A DNA stretch of 64,000 nucleotides from Siderastrea radians (GCA_964017195.1 OZ024887.1:7360032-7424031), one strand, 5' to 3'. Positions 23,928-34,143 are shown, counted from the stretch's first letter. Numbers and translations are program-made. Notes: generated by a model from the sequence alone, not told the origin.

Positions 23928-24146
23928 ATGCTACTTGTTGGCAAATCTATTTTGAACATTTCAAGAGATAGACAAGTGCGAATTCCAAAAGGTTCAAGAA
24001 TCGTTTTCCTTGCAAAATTGTTGTCAATTAGTGAGCCACATTTTATCTAGTCAATGCTTTAATAAACAGAAACCTTGTAGAACTAGATTATGAGTTCTAG
24101 ATTAGAACTAGATTATGAGTGTAATTTTATCCTTAGTGCAAATTTT
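23928..24146 (+). repeat. Dispersed repeat R, copy A, part 3
   Basis: Reverse complement of about 31540-31734. It shares TTGGCAAATCTATTTTGAAC, CAAGAGATAGACAAGTGCG, CCTTGCAAAATTGTTGTCAA and TTTTATCTAGTCAATGC with copy B. A short internal duplication (TAGATTATGAGT) is unique to this copy. Together with parts 1 and 2 it shows copy A is collinear with copy B once the two insertions are removed. Confidence 0.85.
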
Positions 24147-24536
24147 TATTAAGCCCCCAGGGGGGCTTATTTATTTCAACCACGTTTAAGGGGGGGGCTT
24201 AATAGAGAGGGGGGGCTTATTTTATTCAGCGAAACGCATTACTGGTAGACAACTAGAAGATGGTATAAATTCTCCATAAGGATCTAGAACGCAAAGTGGA
24301 AAAGCGCAAGCACATGAAGTTGGAGGTCATGCAGCGAAATCAAAAACAAATCCGGACTTCCAGCACGTGAATAAACCATACCAGATCAGTACACATGAAG
24401 TGTTACAGTCGTGATTAATATTACTAATACAGTCTATCATTTACTAATTTGGTCGTGAAAAATAAGGGGGGAGGGGAGGGGGGCTTAATAACTTTCTTCC
24501 TCTGAAAAGGGGGGCTTAATAGAGGATTTACGGTAG
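24140..24536. mobile_element. Miniature element with TATTAAGCCCCC ends
   Basis: Left end reads AAATTTTTATTAAGCCCCC; the right end in reverse complement reads AAATCCTCTATTAAGCCCCCC. Several GGGGGGCTTAATA words recur inside. No open frame. Exact ends and target duplication are not certain. Positions 24537-24978 beyond it hold nothing I recognise. Confidence 0.7.
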
Positions 24537-25384
24537 TTAACCACATCCCAGAGAATAAAATTTCCACTAACCAATGTCAGCTAAACCAAGACAAGGAAAG
24601 ATGTAAACTGTATATATAACTGAACATTTACAGAGCGTGGACCACAGAAGAATGAACCCCCCTGTGGGGCTACCTAAAAAATCAACAAAAATGCAGTAGC
24701 CAACAAAGAGGTCAATACTAACGTCCATAAATTGGACGTTGAAATTTTCATGAAATGGTAGCTTTGTCACTATGCCTTGACAATATTGTAATAGAGCAGC
24801 TAGTCTAGAGATCTAAAACACATGACCGGCTGCATGACCTGGTTCATGGACCACTCCCATGAACTACCACATTATTTTTAAGTAGAAATTTACTGACCAG
24901 GTTTAAGACTATTAGAGTAAATGGGTGATTGACAGGCCTTTATAACTCTTGAAATGTATCCATTTTAAGAAAATTACAGGGCTTGACACTAACACTTACC
25001 CGCTTTCCATTGGAAAGTAAATTTACTTCTTGGAGAGTATCTAAAAAACGAAAATGAACCAAAATGCTTACCCTATCTGGAAAGTAAATTTTGGGCTACG
25101 GTGGAAAGCAAATTTTACGCTTAAAAGGCTAACGACAATGATAATAATAATAATAATAATAACAATAATAATAATAATGCAATTCTTTATACAGATGGCC
25201 TATATCATGCAAGGTGGTTTTCAATAGGGCACTGTAAAATATAACAAGACAAAATTTCTGTCTTAAAAAGAGACTTACTTGCACCATTCTCGCATTCTCC
25301 GCCATATTGGAGTATCAAGGGAGCTCCCTTCTGAGAGTGGGTATATCATGTAAGCCTGCATGTATTGTCCCAAAATAGGTAATG

Positions 25385-25435
25385 CATGCTTCTGTATACC
25401 CTGTACACTCTTGTACACCCAGTATACACCCTTTT
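25385..25435 (+). repeat. CTGTATAC/TCTTGTACACCC minisatellite, block 1
   Basis: Degenerate units such as TGTATACCCTGTACACTCTTG. The same family on the same strand recurs at about 26565-26690 and 27455-27515. The three blocks look like one minisatellite locus later split by the elements at 25430-26560 and 26682-27454. Confidence 0.6.
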
Positions 25436-25509
25436 AATAAGTCGCGGCGCCATTTTGAATTTTTAATCAATGACGTCATTCGCGGATAGATTTCAGCCAC
25501 CATCTTTAC

Positions 25510-25839
25510 ATGACCTGTTTGCTCGCGGCCAACATGGGGTGCTCGAGCTCAGAGGAAAGCTCTGTCGAACGGCCAGTTTGTTCTTGTGCAGAGGTATGTT
25601 TTGACAATCTATCTAGAGGACTTGTTTGTTTTATTATTCCTATTTGTAATCATAATATAACCTGTCTTGTAAGTGATTTATTTCCGGGATTTATTCCAGC
25701 TTTCCTGCGAAGATATCCCTGGCTCTATAATATCGAGAGCAGATTTACACAAATGCAAGAAGAACGAGTTAAAGTTCTGGTTGAGCTGTCAAGGACTACG
25801 TTTCAAGTCTGCAGACACAAGGGCTGAACTTGTTTCCCG
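25510..25839 (+). CDS. SAP-like domain protein, 5' part only (transposon-borne)
   Basis: Exon 1 (25510-25593) encodes a start with the sequence MTCLLAANMGCSSSEE; a second ATG at 25534 would give MGCSSSEE. It ends at GTATGT. Exon 2 (25700-25839) follows a TTTATTCCAG acceptor and continues in frame with ADLHKCKKNELKFWLSCQG and LRFKSADTRAELVSR, then a GTAAAC donor. The (L)KCxxxELKFWLxCxG...TxAELVxRV pattern is a SAP-like helix-turn-helix seen at the N-terminus of cnidarian YqaJ-exonuclease/SWIM proteins carried by some DNA transposons. No later exon is visible: the antisense THAP gene ends within 15 bp. Without splicing the frame runs to 25827. Probably a truncated gene. Confidence 0.5.
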
Positions 25840-25852
25840 GTAAACTTTCTTT

Positions 25853-26452
25853 TTAAAAAACTTCGGCTGGTTCAGGTGTGCATTCAGTGTAATTTTGATC
25901 ACTTTGTTGCCTTTTACAACTTGTTTCGCTCGATTGAAGCTGAATCTTATTCAACTTCCTCTTCTTCTGGGAATTAGGAATGAGATATGGCTTGTGCTCC
26001 CAACATTTAAACACTGAGGGAAGACAACCAGTCTTGACAAACCACCGACCACTAAAGTTCGAATATTCTAAGTCCTCATCCCTGAAATGAAGCGAGCAGA
26101 CAACTGTGTGCTTCTGGACCTAGAAAGAGCACCGAAAAGACGATCAGCTGCGAAACAGGAAAGATCTGCACTTTCATAGAAATCACTTACATACTTTAAA
26201 CGCTGAGTTTTCCTCCCTTCTAATTCTTTGCACCCAAGCCTGCTTCACTTCTTGATTGCTTGGTATTTTGTGGTAAGTCACGTATCTGTTGCGATTGTTA
26301 TCGAACACATCCCTGTACGATTTGCACAGAGGAACAGCACAGTTGCGATTATTAGAATCTGTCAAAAGGATATAATCCTATTAGCGAATTAAAACAATAG
26401 GAACGGGATACAGCAATTGAGACTGACCTTTCTTTGTCTCTTCTGTTGACAT
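25853..26452 (-). CDS. THAP zinc-finger protein (transposon-borne, short)
   Basis: Three exons, 26428-26452, 26195-26358 and 25853-26119, give 151 aa with continuous phases (1, then 0). The N-terminus is MSTEETKKDSNNRNCAVPLC. A THAP C2CH zinc finger is complete: C15-x4-C20-x50-C71-x2-H74, with the conserved tryptophan (KQAWVQRI), VCSLHF and a GCLPSVF box near the end. THAP domains bind DNA; they occur in host transcription factors and at the N-terminus of P-type and ISL2EU-type transposases. After about residue 105 the chain is low-complexity basic and stops, with no catalytic domain. Donors are GTCAGT and GTATGT; acceptors TTTTGACAG and TTTCTAG. It faces the SAP-like gene inside inverted arms, so I read it as the first part of a former transposase gene. 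Confidence 0.75.
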
Positions 26453-26564
26453 GGTGCGATGAGGCGTGATAAGATCATTCAAGATGGCGGCTGAAAGCTC
26501 TCCGCGAATGACGTCATTAATTAAACATTCAAAATGGCGCCGCGACTTATTAAAAGGGTGTATA

Positions 26565-26681
26565 CTCTAGCTAGTACACCCTGCATTTTTCCTGTATCCC
26601 CTTTTATATCCTGTATACTCTTGTATACCCCTACACCCTTGTATAACCTGTATGCTCTTCTACACCTTGTATACCTTGTAC
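26565..26681 (+). repeat. CTGTATACTCTTGTATACCC minisatellite, block 2
   Basis: About seven degenerate ~18-bp units with TGTATAC, CTCTTGTA and CCCTTGTA words, on the same strand as blocks at 25385 and 27455. Confidence 0.7.
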
Positions 26682-27454
26682 CACAGGCTTACCATCCCCC
26701 GTTTGTGTTGCGGACCTGTGCTGTGCTAGCCGTATATTAATGGCTGCTTCTGTTGTGTACAAAGGATTTTGTGAATACGATAATTACGGCTTTTTGAACA
26801 GATGAAAATCAAATAAAAAGGCTTAGAAACGTGAACACTGTGTTGTTGTTTGTTATCATGGGCTTAGTTTGTTGATTTAAAGCTCGGGGAGGCGGTATTA
26901 GAAACTTGCAACTTCGAGAACCTCAAATTACCGACCGGCTTGGGATTTTGCCCAAATTAACACACTTAACCTCGTGCCTTTGACAAAAGAATCCTGGTTT
27001 CCGAAAGAACAGTCTTTGTAGTTTGATTTGGCCTGATTTTGACTCATTCGAGTCTTTAGGCTGACCCTTAAATTCCAGCACAAACTTTTGAATCTGATGG
27101 AAAATTTGAATCTGCCTATGGGGTTAAGTGTATTAATTTTGGTGAAATCCCAAGCCGGTTGGTAATTCGTGGTTCTTGAAGTTGCAAGCCTTGTGAGTAT
27201 ATATATATTTATAGAGTAGGTCAAACTGCAAGTTTCTAAAACCGCAGCGCCTCCTGGAGCTTTAAATCGACAAACTAAGCCCATAATAACAAACATTAAC
27301 ACAGTGTTCATGTTTCTAAGTGTTTTTATTTGACTTTCATCGTTCAAAAAGCCGTAATTATTGTATTCACAAAATCCTTTGTACACAACCAAAGCGGCCA
27401 TTAATATACAGCTACCACAGGTCCGCAACACAAACGGAGGATGGTAAGCCTGTG
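26682..27454. mobile_element. 773-bp palindromic (foldback) element
   Basis: The left arm (26682 to about 26965) and the reverse complement of the right arm (about 27125-27454) match closely: CACAGGCTTACCATCC, CGTTTGTGTTGCGGACCTGTG, TTGTGTACAAAGGATTTTGTG, GGGCTTAGTTTGT and CCGGCTTGGGATTT. The right arm has an extra ~40-bp ACTCTATAAATATATATATAC insert. CTTGTAC flanks both ends (26675-26681, 27455-27461), a possible 7-bp duplication, but this word is also a minisatellite unit. A 199-aa minus-strand frame (26928-27527) runs through the right arm and loop; the left arm holds a broken copy of its start (YKGFCEY(N/D)NYGFLN). I do not recognise it. Confidence 0.75.
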
Positions 27455-27515
27455 CTTGTACACCCTCTATACCCTTGTATACTCTTGTACACCCTGTACA
27501 CCACTGTATATTTAT
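27455..27515 (+). repeat. TGTATACTCTTGTACACCC minisatellite, block 3
   Basis: Third block of the same degenerate minisatellite, directly after the palindrome. Confidence 0.6.
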
Positions 27516-27735
27516 CACGGTTAGCAACTGTGATACTGCAATCCATTTTGGGGAATCAAATTTTGAGATGGAAAGTATTGAAATCTACTTTCCAAATGGA
27601 ACGTGGTGTCAAAAGTTAGTGTCAAGCTCTGAATTGAGAATTAAGATTAAAGGGGGCCAATGGTTTGCAGGTCATCTCTGTATGTTGGGTCTCTGCAACT
27701 TTCACCTGGTTATAGACCTGTTAATTTGACCTCTT

Positions 27736-30700
27736 ATGCACTTATCAGTGGCCATCCCGGGGGGGTTGACCCTGGGGACCCCCCCGGGCATTTGCACAAC
27801 GACGTTTACAAATCCCTCCACAAAAGAACAATATTTTTTCAACAAAAAGCTACCACTGTCCCACCCCCGTGGGGATACTTTAGTATGCTTTTTTTTCAGC
27901 AACAAATTTACAATGGTTTTAAGATGAAGTCTTAAGTAAAAAGTGCATTATTTCAAGGGACTCCCAAACTGCAATGAAATTTTTTTACTTGCTATAACAA
28001 TATCTCTTTCATAGAGTGATGATGATGGTTAAAATATAAGCAACAAAAGCCAGAGGGGGGCACTCAGCAGATACTCGGGTAGGGAGGTGCGGCTTGGGTT
28101 TTTAAACCCTGTCCCTATTTAAGACAAAAATCTCTGATTTTGCTACCCTGTTTAGGACAGTTTTCAGATTTTTTGTACCCTGTCTAAGACATTTAACCCA
28201 ACATCATACCCTCAGGGCCATAGCCAGAAAAAAAAGTTATGACTGAGGCAATGTCCATGGTTAAATTCTCTTCCTAGGTATTTAGGGTGTTAAACGAAAA
28301 AAAATGACTGAGGCAAGTGCCTCGGTTTGCCTCATACTGTCTATTGCCCTCTGTTTCTTATTTTCAATATGCTGAAAATTGGCAAACTGGTAAAAATTCG
28401 ACTTTTTGTGAGGGTTCAGTAAATTAAGGTTACCGTGTACGTTAAAAAATGGTAAATTTACGATTTTTATTTTTTTCCATAAAAATAAACGTTTCCTTGG
28501 AATCTTTTAATTCCGAAAAAGAAATTTGAAAAAAGAGCAAATACTCGCCAAGAAAACGGGATGACCGTTTTCCACCGGAAGTGAAAGTTTATTTTTGATT
28601 GACAGCTAATTGATGCGAGTGCAGCCATCCAGAACGATTTTTGCGCGAAAGATTGTTTATGGGAGAGCCTCCATATTTGTTGTTTCCCGAAGCGTTCTAT
28701 GTGCGTTTATGTTATATTTTTGTTGTCAGAGCCCGGTTTTCTAAGTTATGACTTTGCAATGGAAACCCACAGGCCGCGGAAATGTCCGTGGGCTAACTCC
28801 AAAAAGCGAAAAAAGAGGAAAACTCAGAAGACAAGAAAAGCATGACAGAGGAAACAGGTTGTAGCCTCGCTGCATCAGACAAAGGTTCATATCATCGGGA
28901 ATGGCCGTCAGAACCTTCCAATTACGAGGAAAGTATCGGAGCGAGCAGGCAAAATATCCTTAGAACGGAAGAAAGAGGGTTATTGAATGTTTGGACTGAT
29001 TTTAATCGCAATAGTGACAGTGAATCGCCAGACGATTATTTTAATACCAAATAATATTTTGCGATCGCAAACTACGCGGAAACGTACAGCATCTGTTATT
29101 ATAACTGCAATTCGATGGAATACATTGTAGTACCTCCGTTTGATCTCTCTGGGATAGTAGAGCAGCCCTGAACAAGCGACCTAACATGAATACAGTTTAC
29201 AACACACAATCATTCAAGTAACCTGATAACTGTTACCGTTTACCAGCTCCCGCATCTCGATTTACCCGTGTTCTCTTTTGATTTTCTTCAATGTTTTGAT
29301 TTTAATGCAAAAAGAAGAATTTTATTATTTTAGATTTGTTAATACAGTGTACATGTAGCCCGTGGTATATAGCCAACGCTGGTAGACGACCTTTTGATCT
29401 CTTCGCAGGGAACCTCGCTTGCTGTCACAGCTAATAGTTGCATCATTTGTACATTGGCCTATCAGATCCCGATGAAACCGCTCTTTTGTTGTTACTTTAA
29501 TACACTCTTTTGGAAAGATACAAATATGTCTAAACAATATTGAAATCTTTTGGATACCAACAATTGCCTTTAAAAATTCTCTATTTGCCGGCGAGAAACG
29601 GACAAAACAATTGTGTGTCGAACACGCGCTATGCGATTGCTTGATAATGCAAGTAAAAATAAGCCCTTTGAGCATTGTTCAATTATATGCTTTGCTAAGC
29701 TTGACACTACAATAAGTACCCATTCAACCAATACAAAAGAGCTGCTGCAGTTGTACTGATTCAATCACAGCGCTCCACAGTGCTCAGTTTCACTTCGCTT
29801 CGCTTTTTTGCCCGCCTTGGCCGCTTCAGTTCAGACCCAGCTGGTTGGCTTGAGGTTTTCGCTCTTTTGGTTCTCCCCATCACGATAATATCAGTTAAAC
29901 GACATCCAACATTGAAAGAAATTCGACAAAATGGTAAGATGGTTGAATGTTAGGAACACTAGGATTTGCGTGGAGAGAATATTGCGCGAAATTTCCACGG
30001 GAGGTGACCGGAAGATAAAATAGCACCCACTGATTGGTCTACTGTCGGCAAAGGTGTTTGGAGGCGGTGTTTGTTTGCGTAGCGAAAATTTTCTTTTGAG
30101 TGCTATTTCTCGACATTCATTTTTCGCTTGAAGGTGACACTTTAAAGAGTTCCAACTCAAAGGCGATTCGTTCGATTTTAATCAAATTTGGAGAGTCGCT
30201 AGCTTGACGCTTCTTCAACAAGAACGTGTCGGGGAATTCGATAATTCTAAATATTTTTTCGTTAAGAACCATTTCTGTGCCGTTACTCCGTATGTTTTTC
30301 TTGCGATTTAGAAAATGTTTGAAAGCTTTTGAACGCGACTGAATAAAGGAAAACCCCAACAAGGTTTTTTAGCCCTTATGTGCCGGTCTTTCCCCAAGCA
30401 AAAAAAATTGCAAACTTTAAAATTCCCTTTGAGCTGGAGCTTTCAAAAGGCGATCTAGACCTTCATATTCAGACTTTGCGGAAAACTTAAAAATTCGTTT
30501 TCATGAAAAGTTAGTGGCATATTCAAGTAGCCAGTTTTATAAGCTTTAACTTGATATAGGGTTTGGGGTATCTGTGGCGAAACTGAGAAGCGCTACATGC
30601 GTAAGACTGAAGACACCTCTGAAGGTACACGGTAACCTTAATGAATACATAACGTCATGTAGCTATACCCTGTATTTAAGACAAAAAGTGATGAAATCAA

Positions 30701-31404
30701 TACCCCATTCAAGACAAAACCCTCTGAAAACCATACCCTATCGGGCCACACATCCCCGTTAAGGCCATATAAGGGAGTACCCCTCTCCCTCCCCAGGGAA
30801 GAAAGTCCACCTGTCTACTGCATGTACTGAAGTTCAGCTTACTTTGTATGTCGTGGAATGGAAAGTGGGAAGGGAGGGGAAGGGATTATTGTTTCTTGGT
30901 CAGCAAAAACAACAAGGATTCATTGAATATTTTTTGGCAAGTGGTTTGCCTGTCAGCAAAGTAACAGGAACAAGTAAGGTACTGTAATATTGTTATTTCC
31001 AGAAAGTTTTAAAAAATAACATTTAATCATAACAATAATATAACCTACACAACAACCCATTTTGGAACCTGTTCCCTAGCTCATATCAGGGTCTCAAAGT
31101 AGGGGTCCTTGGAGCCCTGTAGCCCAGAGATTTTTGCCATGGACCCCGGAGCCCAAAGCCTATTTCTACTTGGAGCCTGGACAAAAAATGATGATTTTTG
31201 CTAAGTGGAGGCCTAAAGTCGCTCAGCAGTGTTACAAATCCTGCAGGTCTTTCCCCAGGGATTCTGCTACGAAAGAGCAAAAGTGATCCAATCCCCCAAT
31301 CCGGGCTAGAAATTGGCAACCAAAAGTCAACAAATCCTGTACCATGCCCGCGTATGCCCCCCTCCATGCACCCCCCTCCCCGGGGATTGCTGCTGATAAG
31401 TGCA
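27736..31404. repeat. Distant inverted ends TGCACTTATCAG...GGGGGG
   Basis: 27736-27765 (TGCACTTATCAGTGGCCATC, then a G-run) matches the reverse complement of 31375-31404 (TGCACTTATCAGCAGCAATC, then a CCGGGG G-run). Two miniature elements in opposite orientation, or the TIRs of one 3.7-kb element, would explain this. I see no target duplication. Confidence 0.4.
28425..30640. mobile_element. Possible 2.2-kb element with perfect 16-bp inverted ends
   Basis: TAAGGTTACCGTGTAC at 28425-28440 is repeated exactly in inverted orientation at 30625-30640. Outside it, both flanks hold ACCCTGT(A/T)TTTAAGACAAAA-type words in opposite orientation (about 28105-28190 and 30660-30740), suggesting a larger worn inverted repeat. 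Inside, a plus-strand frame at 28842-29054 (70 aa, starts MTEETGCSLAAS) and a minus-strand frame at 29325-29675 (116 aa) match nothing I know. Coding status is unproven. Confidence 0.4.
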
Positions 31405-31539
31405 TTAGAACCCTGAGTTGGCCGTTGCAGTTTTGTGAATTTTAGGTAGTCCCACAGAAGGGGTCATGTAGCAGGGACTAGTCATAGGGACACGTAGTAG
31501 CAAACAAGTCCTCGTACACCTTGAGATATATCTTGAACT

Positions 31540-32480
31540 GAGGATAAATTTACACTGCATTTAGAACTTACAATCTTAGTAGTTCTACAAGGTTTCTGTT
31601 TAATAATGCATTGACTAGATAAAATGTGGCTTACTGATTGACAACAATTTTGCAAGGAAAACGATTCTTGAACCTTTTGGAATTCGCACTTGTCTATCTC
31701 TTGAAATGTTCAAAATAGATTTGCCAACAAGTAGCCGGCATTTAAGTTTACGTTGCAAGACTCGTTTCATGTTGTATCCAGTTGGTTTATAAATGTTTCC
31801 GTAAACATTTTTTCCATTATGTTAGTTACAATCAATCAAAGTCAAGATCTATTAGTTGTAATAATGAATTTAACTTGTTGTTGTTGTTGTTGTTGCTACT
31901 TGGTAAATGCGATGAAAAATTACGTCCATGTCTCTGCATAGCCGCATCTATTAGCTTGAACCAATGTAAGCTTATTGTTAATTTATCACGTTGCCATCTG
32001 GATTTGCTTTTTTTCTTACCTTTTGTCGTTTGTAGAAGCAATCCTTAAATGTCAATGCCTATGCCCGGCTACAGTGTCACAGTTTGGTGTCTCTTCTGCT
32101 TGTGTTGAGATTGATTGATCTAGATTTGTCCCGATTCACCTGGCCAGTTGCACTTTACAACGGTAATGCGCTGCTTCTGCCATATTAGGAATTATCGACA
32201 AATAAATCCCAAGTTACGATTCCAAGCTCCTTTTGAATCGTATTAGCTGAGATTTACGGTATATTTTGCTACTTGTGTGGTTCTTTTTTCCTCCGGAGAG
32301 TTTTCTCGTCCGCCATTTTAAATTTTTATGTGGAGTACTGCTGACCGCTCGTTCCCAGACTCCTGTTCCCTGTTCCCCGTTTCCCGTTTCCCGTTTCCCG
32401 TTTCCCGTTTCCCGTTTCCCGTTTCCCGTTTCCCGTTTCCCGTTTCCCGTTCCCCCTTCTCCGTTTCCGGTTAGTAGCAT
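31540..32480 (-). repeat. Dispersed repeat R, copy B (uninterrupted)
   Basis: Reverse complement of copy A (18165-24146 after removing its insertions). It carries the single, undisturbed GAGACATG and GCTACTTG sites where copy A was invaded. It includes a (TTG)n tract (31871-31896) and a heptamer array TTTCCCG (32378-32451, about ten units). Open frames on both strands through these arrays are artefacts. Confidence 0.85.
32378..32451 (+). repeat. (TTTCCCG)n heptamer array
   Basis: About ten near-perfect tandem copies of TTTCCCG at the end of repeat R copy B. The matching end of copy A has GGGTACC/GGGAACC units, so the array has expanded in this copy. Confidence 0.9.
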
Positions 32481-32696
32481 CCATATACAGAACCTTGTCA
32501 CAGAAGGTTGAACTAGAATGGAGTTGTATTCAGTCGAAAGTTTTATTTGTTTTCGACTGGACCTTACTGGAACTGTTAGAGTGGGTACAAAGTCGTAAGC
32601 TTTTAAAAATAAAGTTGTTTACAAGTTGTCGTGTCGTTGGGTGTTCAGTTTCTTGTGCACGCTCTTGTCTTTCAAACGCTCAATTAGGTGCATAAA

Positions 32697-32822
32697 AACA
32701 ATTATTGAATTTGGTTTTCGCATGAGAATTATCAAGGCCTCGGTCATTCGCCTCAGCTATTAAACACAAACCTCGGCCTTGACAATTCTCGCTATCATTC
32801 TCAACCTCATCCAATAATTGTT
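32697..32822. mobile_element. 126-bp palindromic miniature element
   Basis: AACAATTATTG at the left is exactly inverted at the right, and the match continues inward: GAATTTGGTT / GGATGAGGTT, GAGAATTATCAAGGCCTCGG / GAGAATTGTCAAGGCCGAGG. Nearly the whole element could fold on itself. No coding capacity. Confidence 0.7.
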
Positions 32823-33780
32823 AAATATCATTTTAAAAAAACTTAATGCCAGAGACTGAACTGTTTACATATCAGTAAACTTCTCACGAGCTGGAAAACG
32901 GTTCGAAACTTCTCCCCTTTCCCTATAAAAAATTTTGGTGACCCGAAAATAAAAGCCGAGAGCCAAGTTAAAAATAAGGGCCCCTCATCAGTAACAACAT
33001 TGAGCGAAGAGAAGGAGGAAACAGAAAGCTTTTGTAAGATCTTGTGTTTTAAATGAGGAAAAGGGTTGTCGCAACCAGTTTTGATAGATGGTCTCGTGAA
33101 TTGATAGTTAACCGGGCTTGTTATGATCTGTGACCAGATGAATTGTTTATAGGAAGATCATCTTCTGTAGGAAGATGAAGTCATTCCGTGACTGCAGAAT
33201 ACTAGCATAAAAACGTAGAAAATCTGTTTTTCAGTTTGCGTCTTTAGACCGAAGCAGGATTTAAACGCTTCAATGATTCTATTCCTTTCCGCTGCTTAGA
33301 CAAATCTATATCTGCTTATACTGTGCGAAAAGACACTTGGTTATCGAGATCGCAGAAACAGAACTCATGTTACGACAGAACTGATTGTGTCCCCCATTCA
33401 CGTGACATCCTAGACTGATTGCTTAAACATAGGGCTGCACCTTTCAACTAATTAAAGGTCGTTTTTGCTATTCTCATGAAATCAACAAGCGTAGTAATTT
33501 TGCCATTTTGCCACGTAATCCCTGCTCCCATGAAAGGTTTAGGTCACAGTCACTGTGCGATTGTAAAGATAGCTGTTTCCGGAATCAGGGAATGTTACGT
33601 ATGGCTTGTGTATTTTTGTAATCTTCATACGTTTGGACAGTAGAGAGACTAGACAGTATTCGCTTAGGCCAAGTGAATTTTGCAGCTCAAACTTGGAATT
33701 GTGAAGTCGTTCAGTTGTTCAGTTACAATGCAGGTTTGCTTGGTCGCTAATCGCCTATTGCCGCCACCATGTTGTGCTTC
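32823..33780. other. Intergenic, no gene recognised
   Basis: No open frame or repeat that I can support. The right end is probably the 3' UTR of the next minus-strand gene. Confidence 0.35.
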
Positions 33781-33786
33781 TTTATT
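33781..33786 (-). terminator. Poly(A) signal AATAAA for the small membrane protein gene
   Basis: TTTATT on the plus strand is AATAAA on the minus strand, 28 bp past the stop codon at 33814-33816. Confidence 0.5.
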
Positions 33787-33813
33787 CTGGGATAAACGAT
33801 GAATATATCCGCC

Positions 33814-34143
33814 TTACAAGGTCTCGTCATCTGCGTTTGTTGGCTTCATTTCTTCATCTGCTGGTCTTCTATAACCGCATCCTGAATTTCCGTCCGGTTC
33901 GCACATGTATTCATGACAGCAAGTGAAGTACACACACAAGTAACTCCCGCACATACAAAACAGGACTATCAACAGCACGCTCACGAACCCAAAACCGCCG
34001 CTAAACACTCCTGAATAATCTGTAGAGGGTTGCTTGTCATTATTGTCCTGTCCATAAACGTTCCCATAACTTCCAACGAGAAACACGAGAAGAAGTGAGA
34101 TTTCAGCGTCATTCATTATTTTCAATTGCACTAATTGTCCCAT
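33814..34143 (-). CDS. Small single-pass membrane protein, Cys-rich, unknown
   Basis: An uninterrupted frame of 109 aa. The N-terminus (MNDAEISLLLVFLVGSYGNVYG from the second Met, 34116) looks like a signal peptide, followed by a short polar ectodomain (QDNNDKQPSTDYSG). A hydrophobic helix (FGFVSVLLIVLFCMCGSYLC) comes next, then a Cys-rich juxtamembrane stretch (FTCCHEYMCEPDGNSGCGY) and an acidic cytoplasmic tail. A TATA-like GTTTATAAGG lies at 34146-34155. That is too close for the first Met (34143) but well placed for a transcript starting near 34118, so the shorter 100-aa product is likely. An AATAAA follows the stop closely. I do not recognise the family. The intact frame, signal/TM layout and flanking signals make it a plausible single-exon gene. 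Confidence 0.55.
   Translation of the reverse strand: MGQLVQLKIMNDAEISLLLVFLVGSYGNVYGQDNNDKQPSTDYSGVFSGGFGFVSVLLIVLFCMCGSYLCVYFTCCHEYMCEPDGNSGCGYRRPADEEMKPTNADDETL

Larger units (their letters stand above)
25430..26560. mobile_element. Short TIR element carrying THAP and SAP-like gene starts
   Basis: About 25430-25510 and the reverse complement of 26474-26560 match over ~80 bp with few differences: GTATACACCCTTTTAATAAG, CGCGGCGCCATTTTGAAT, AATGACGTCATTCGCGGA and TTTCAGCC(A/G)CCATCTT. Each arm has a TGACGTCA palindrome (CRE/ATF-type site), and each ends just before the start of an inward-facing gene. The arms therefore probably act as promoters. The two gene products (THAP and SAP-like) are the kinds of N-terminal domains found in DNA-transposon proteins, and I infer an internal-deletion derivative of a larger two-gene element. 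Confidence 0.7.
24979..27629. mobile_element. Composite region bounded by inverted GCTTGACACTAAC repeats
   Basis: About 24979-25030 and the reverse complement of 27560-27629 share GCTTGACACTAAC, TTTCCATTGGAAAGTA-like words and AGTATCT/AGTATTG stretches. They may be the TIRs of a ~2.65-kb element, or two separate copies of one small repeat. Between them are an ATA microsatellite (25141-25180), a minisatellite, the THAP element and a palindrome. I found no target duplication. Confidence 0.45.

Noticed and set aside
29325..29675. 116-aa minus-strand frame as a transposase fragment
   Set aside because: I could not match any catalytic motif; left as unrecognised.
32214..32511. Gly/Thr/Glu/Asn and Pro/Phe/Val repeat proteins
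   Set aside because: Translation of the TTTCCCG heptamer array.
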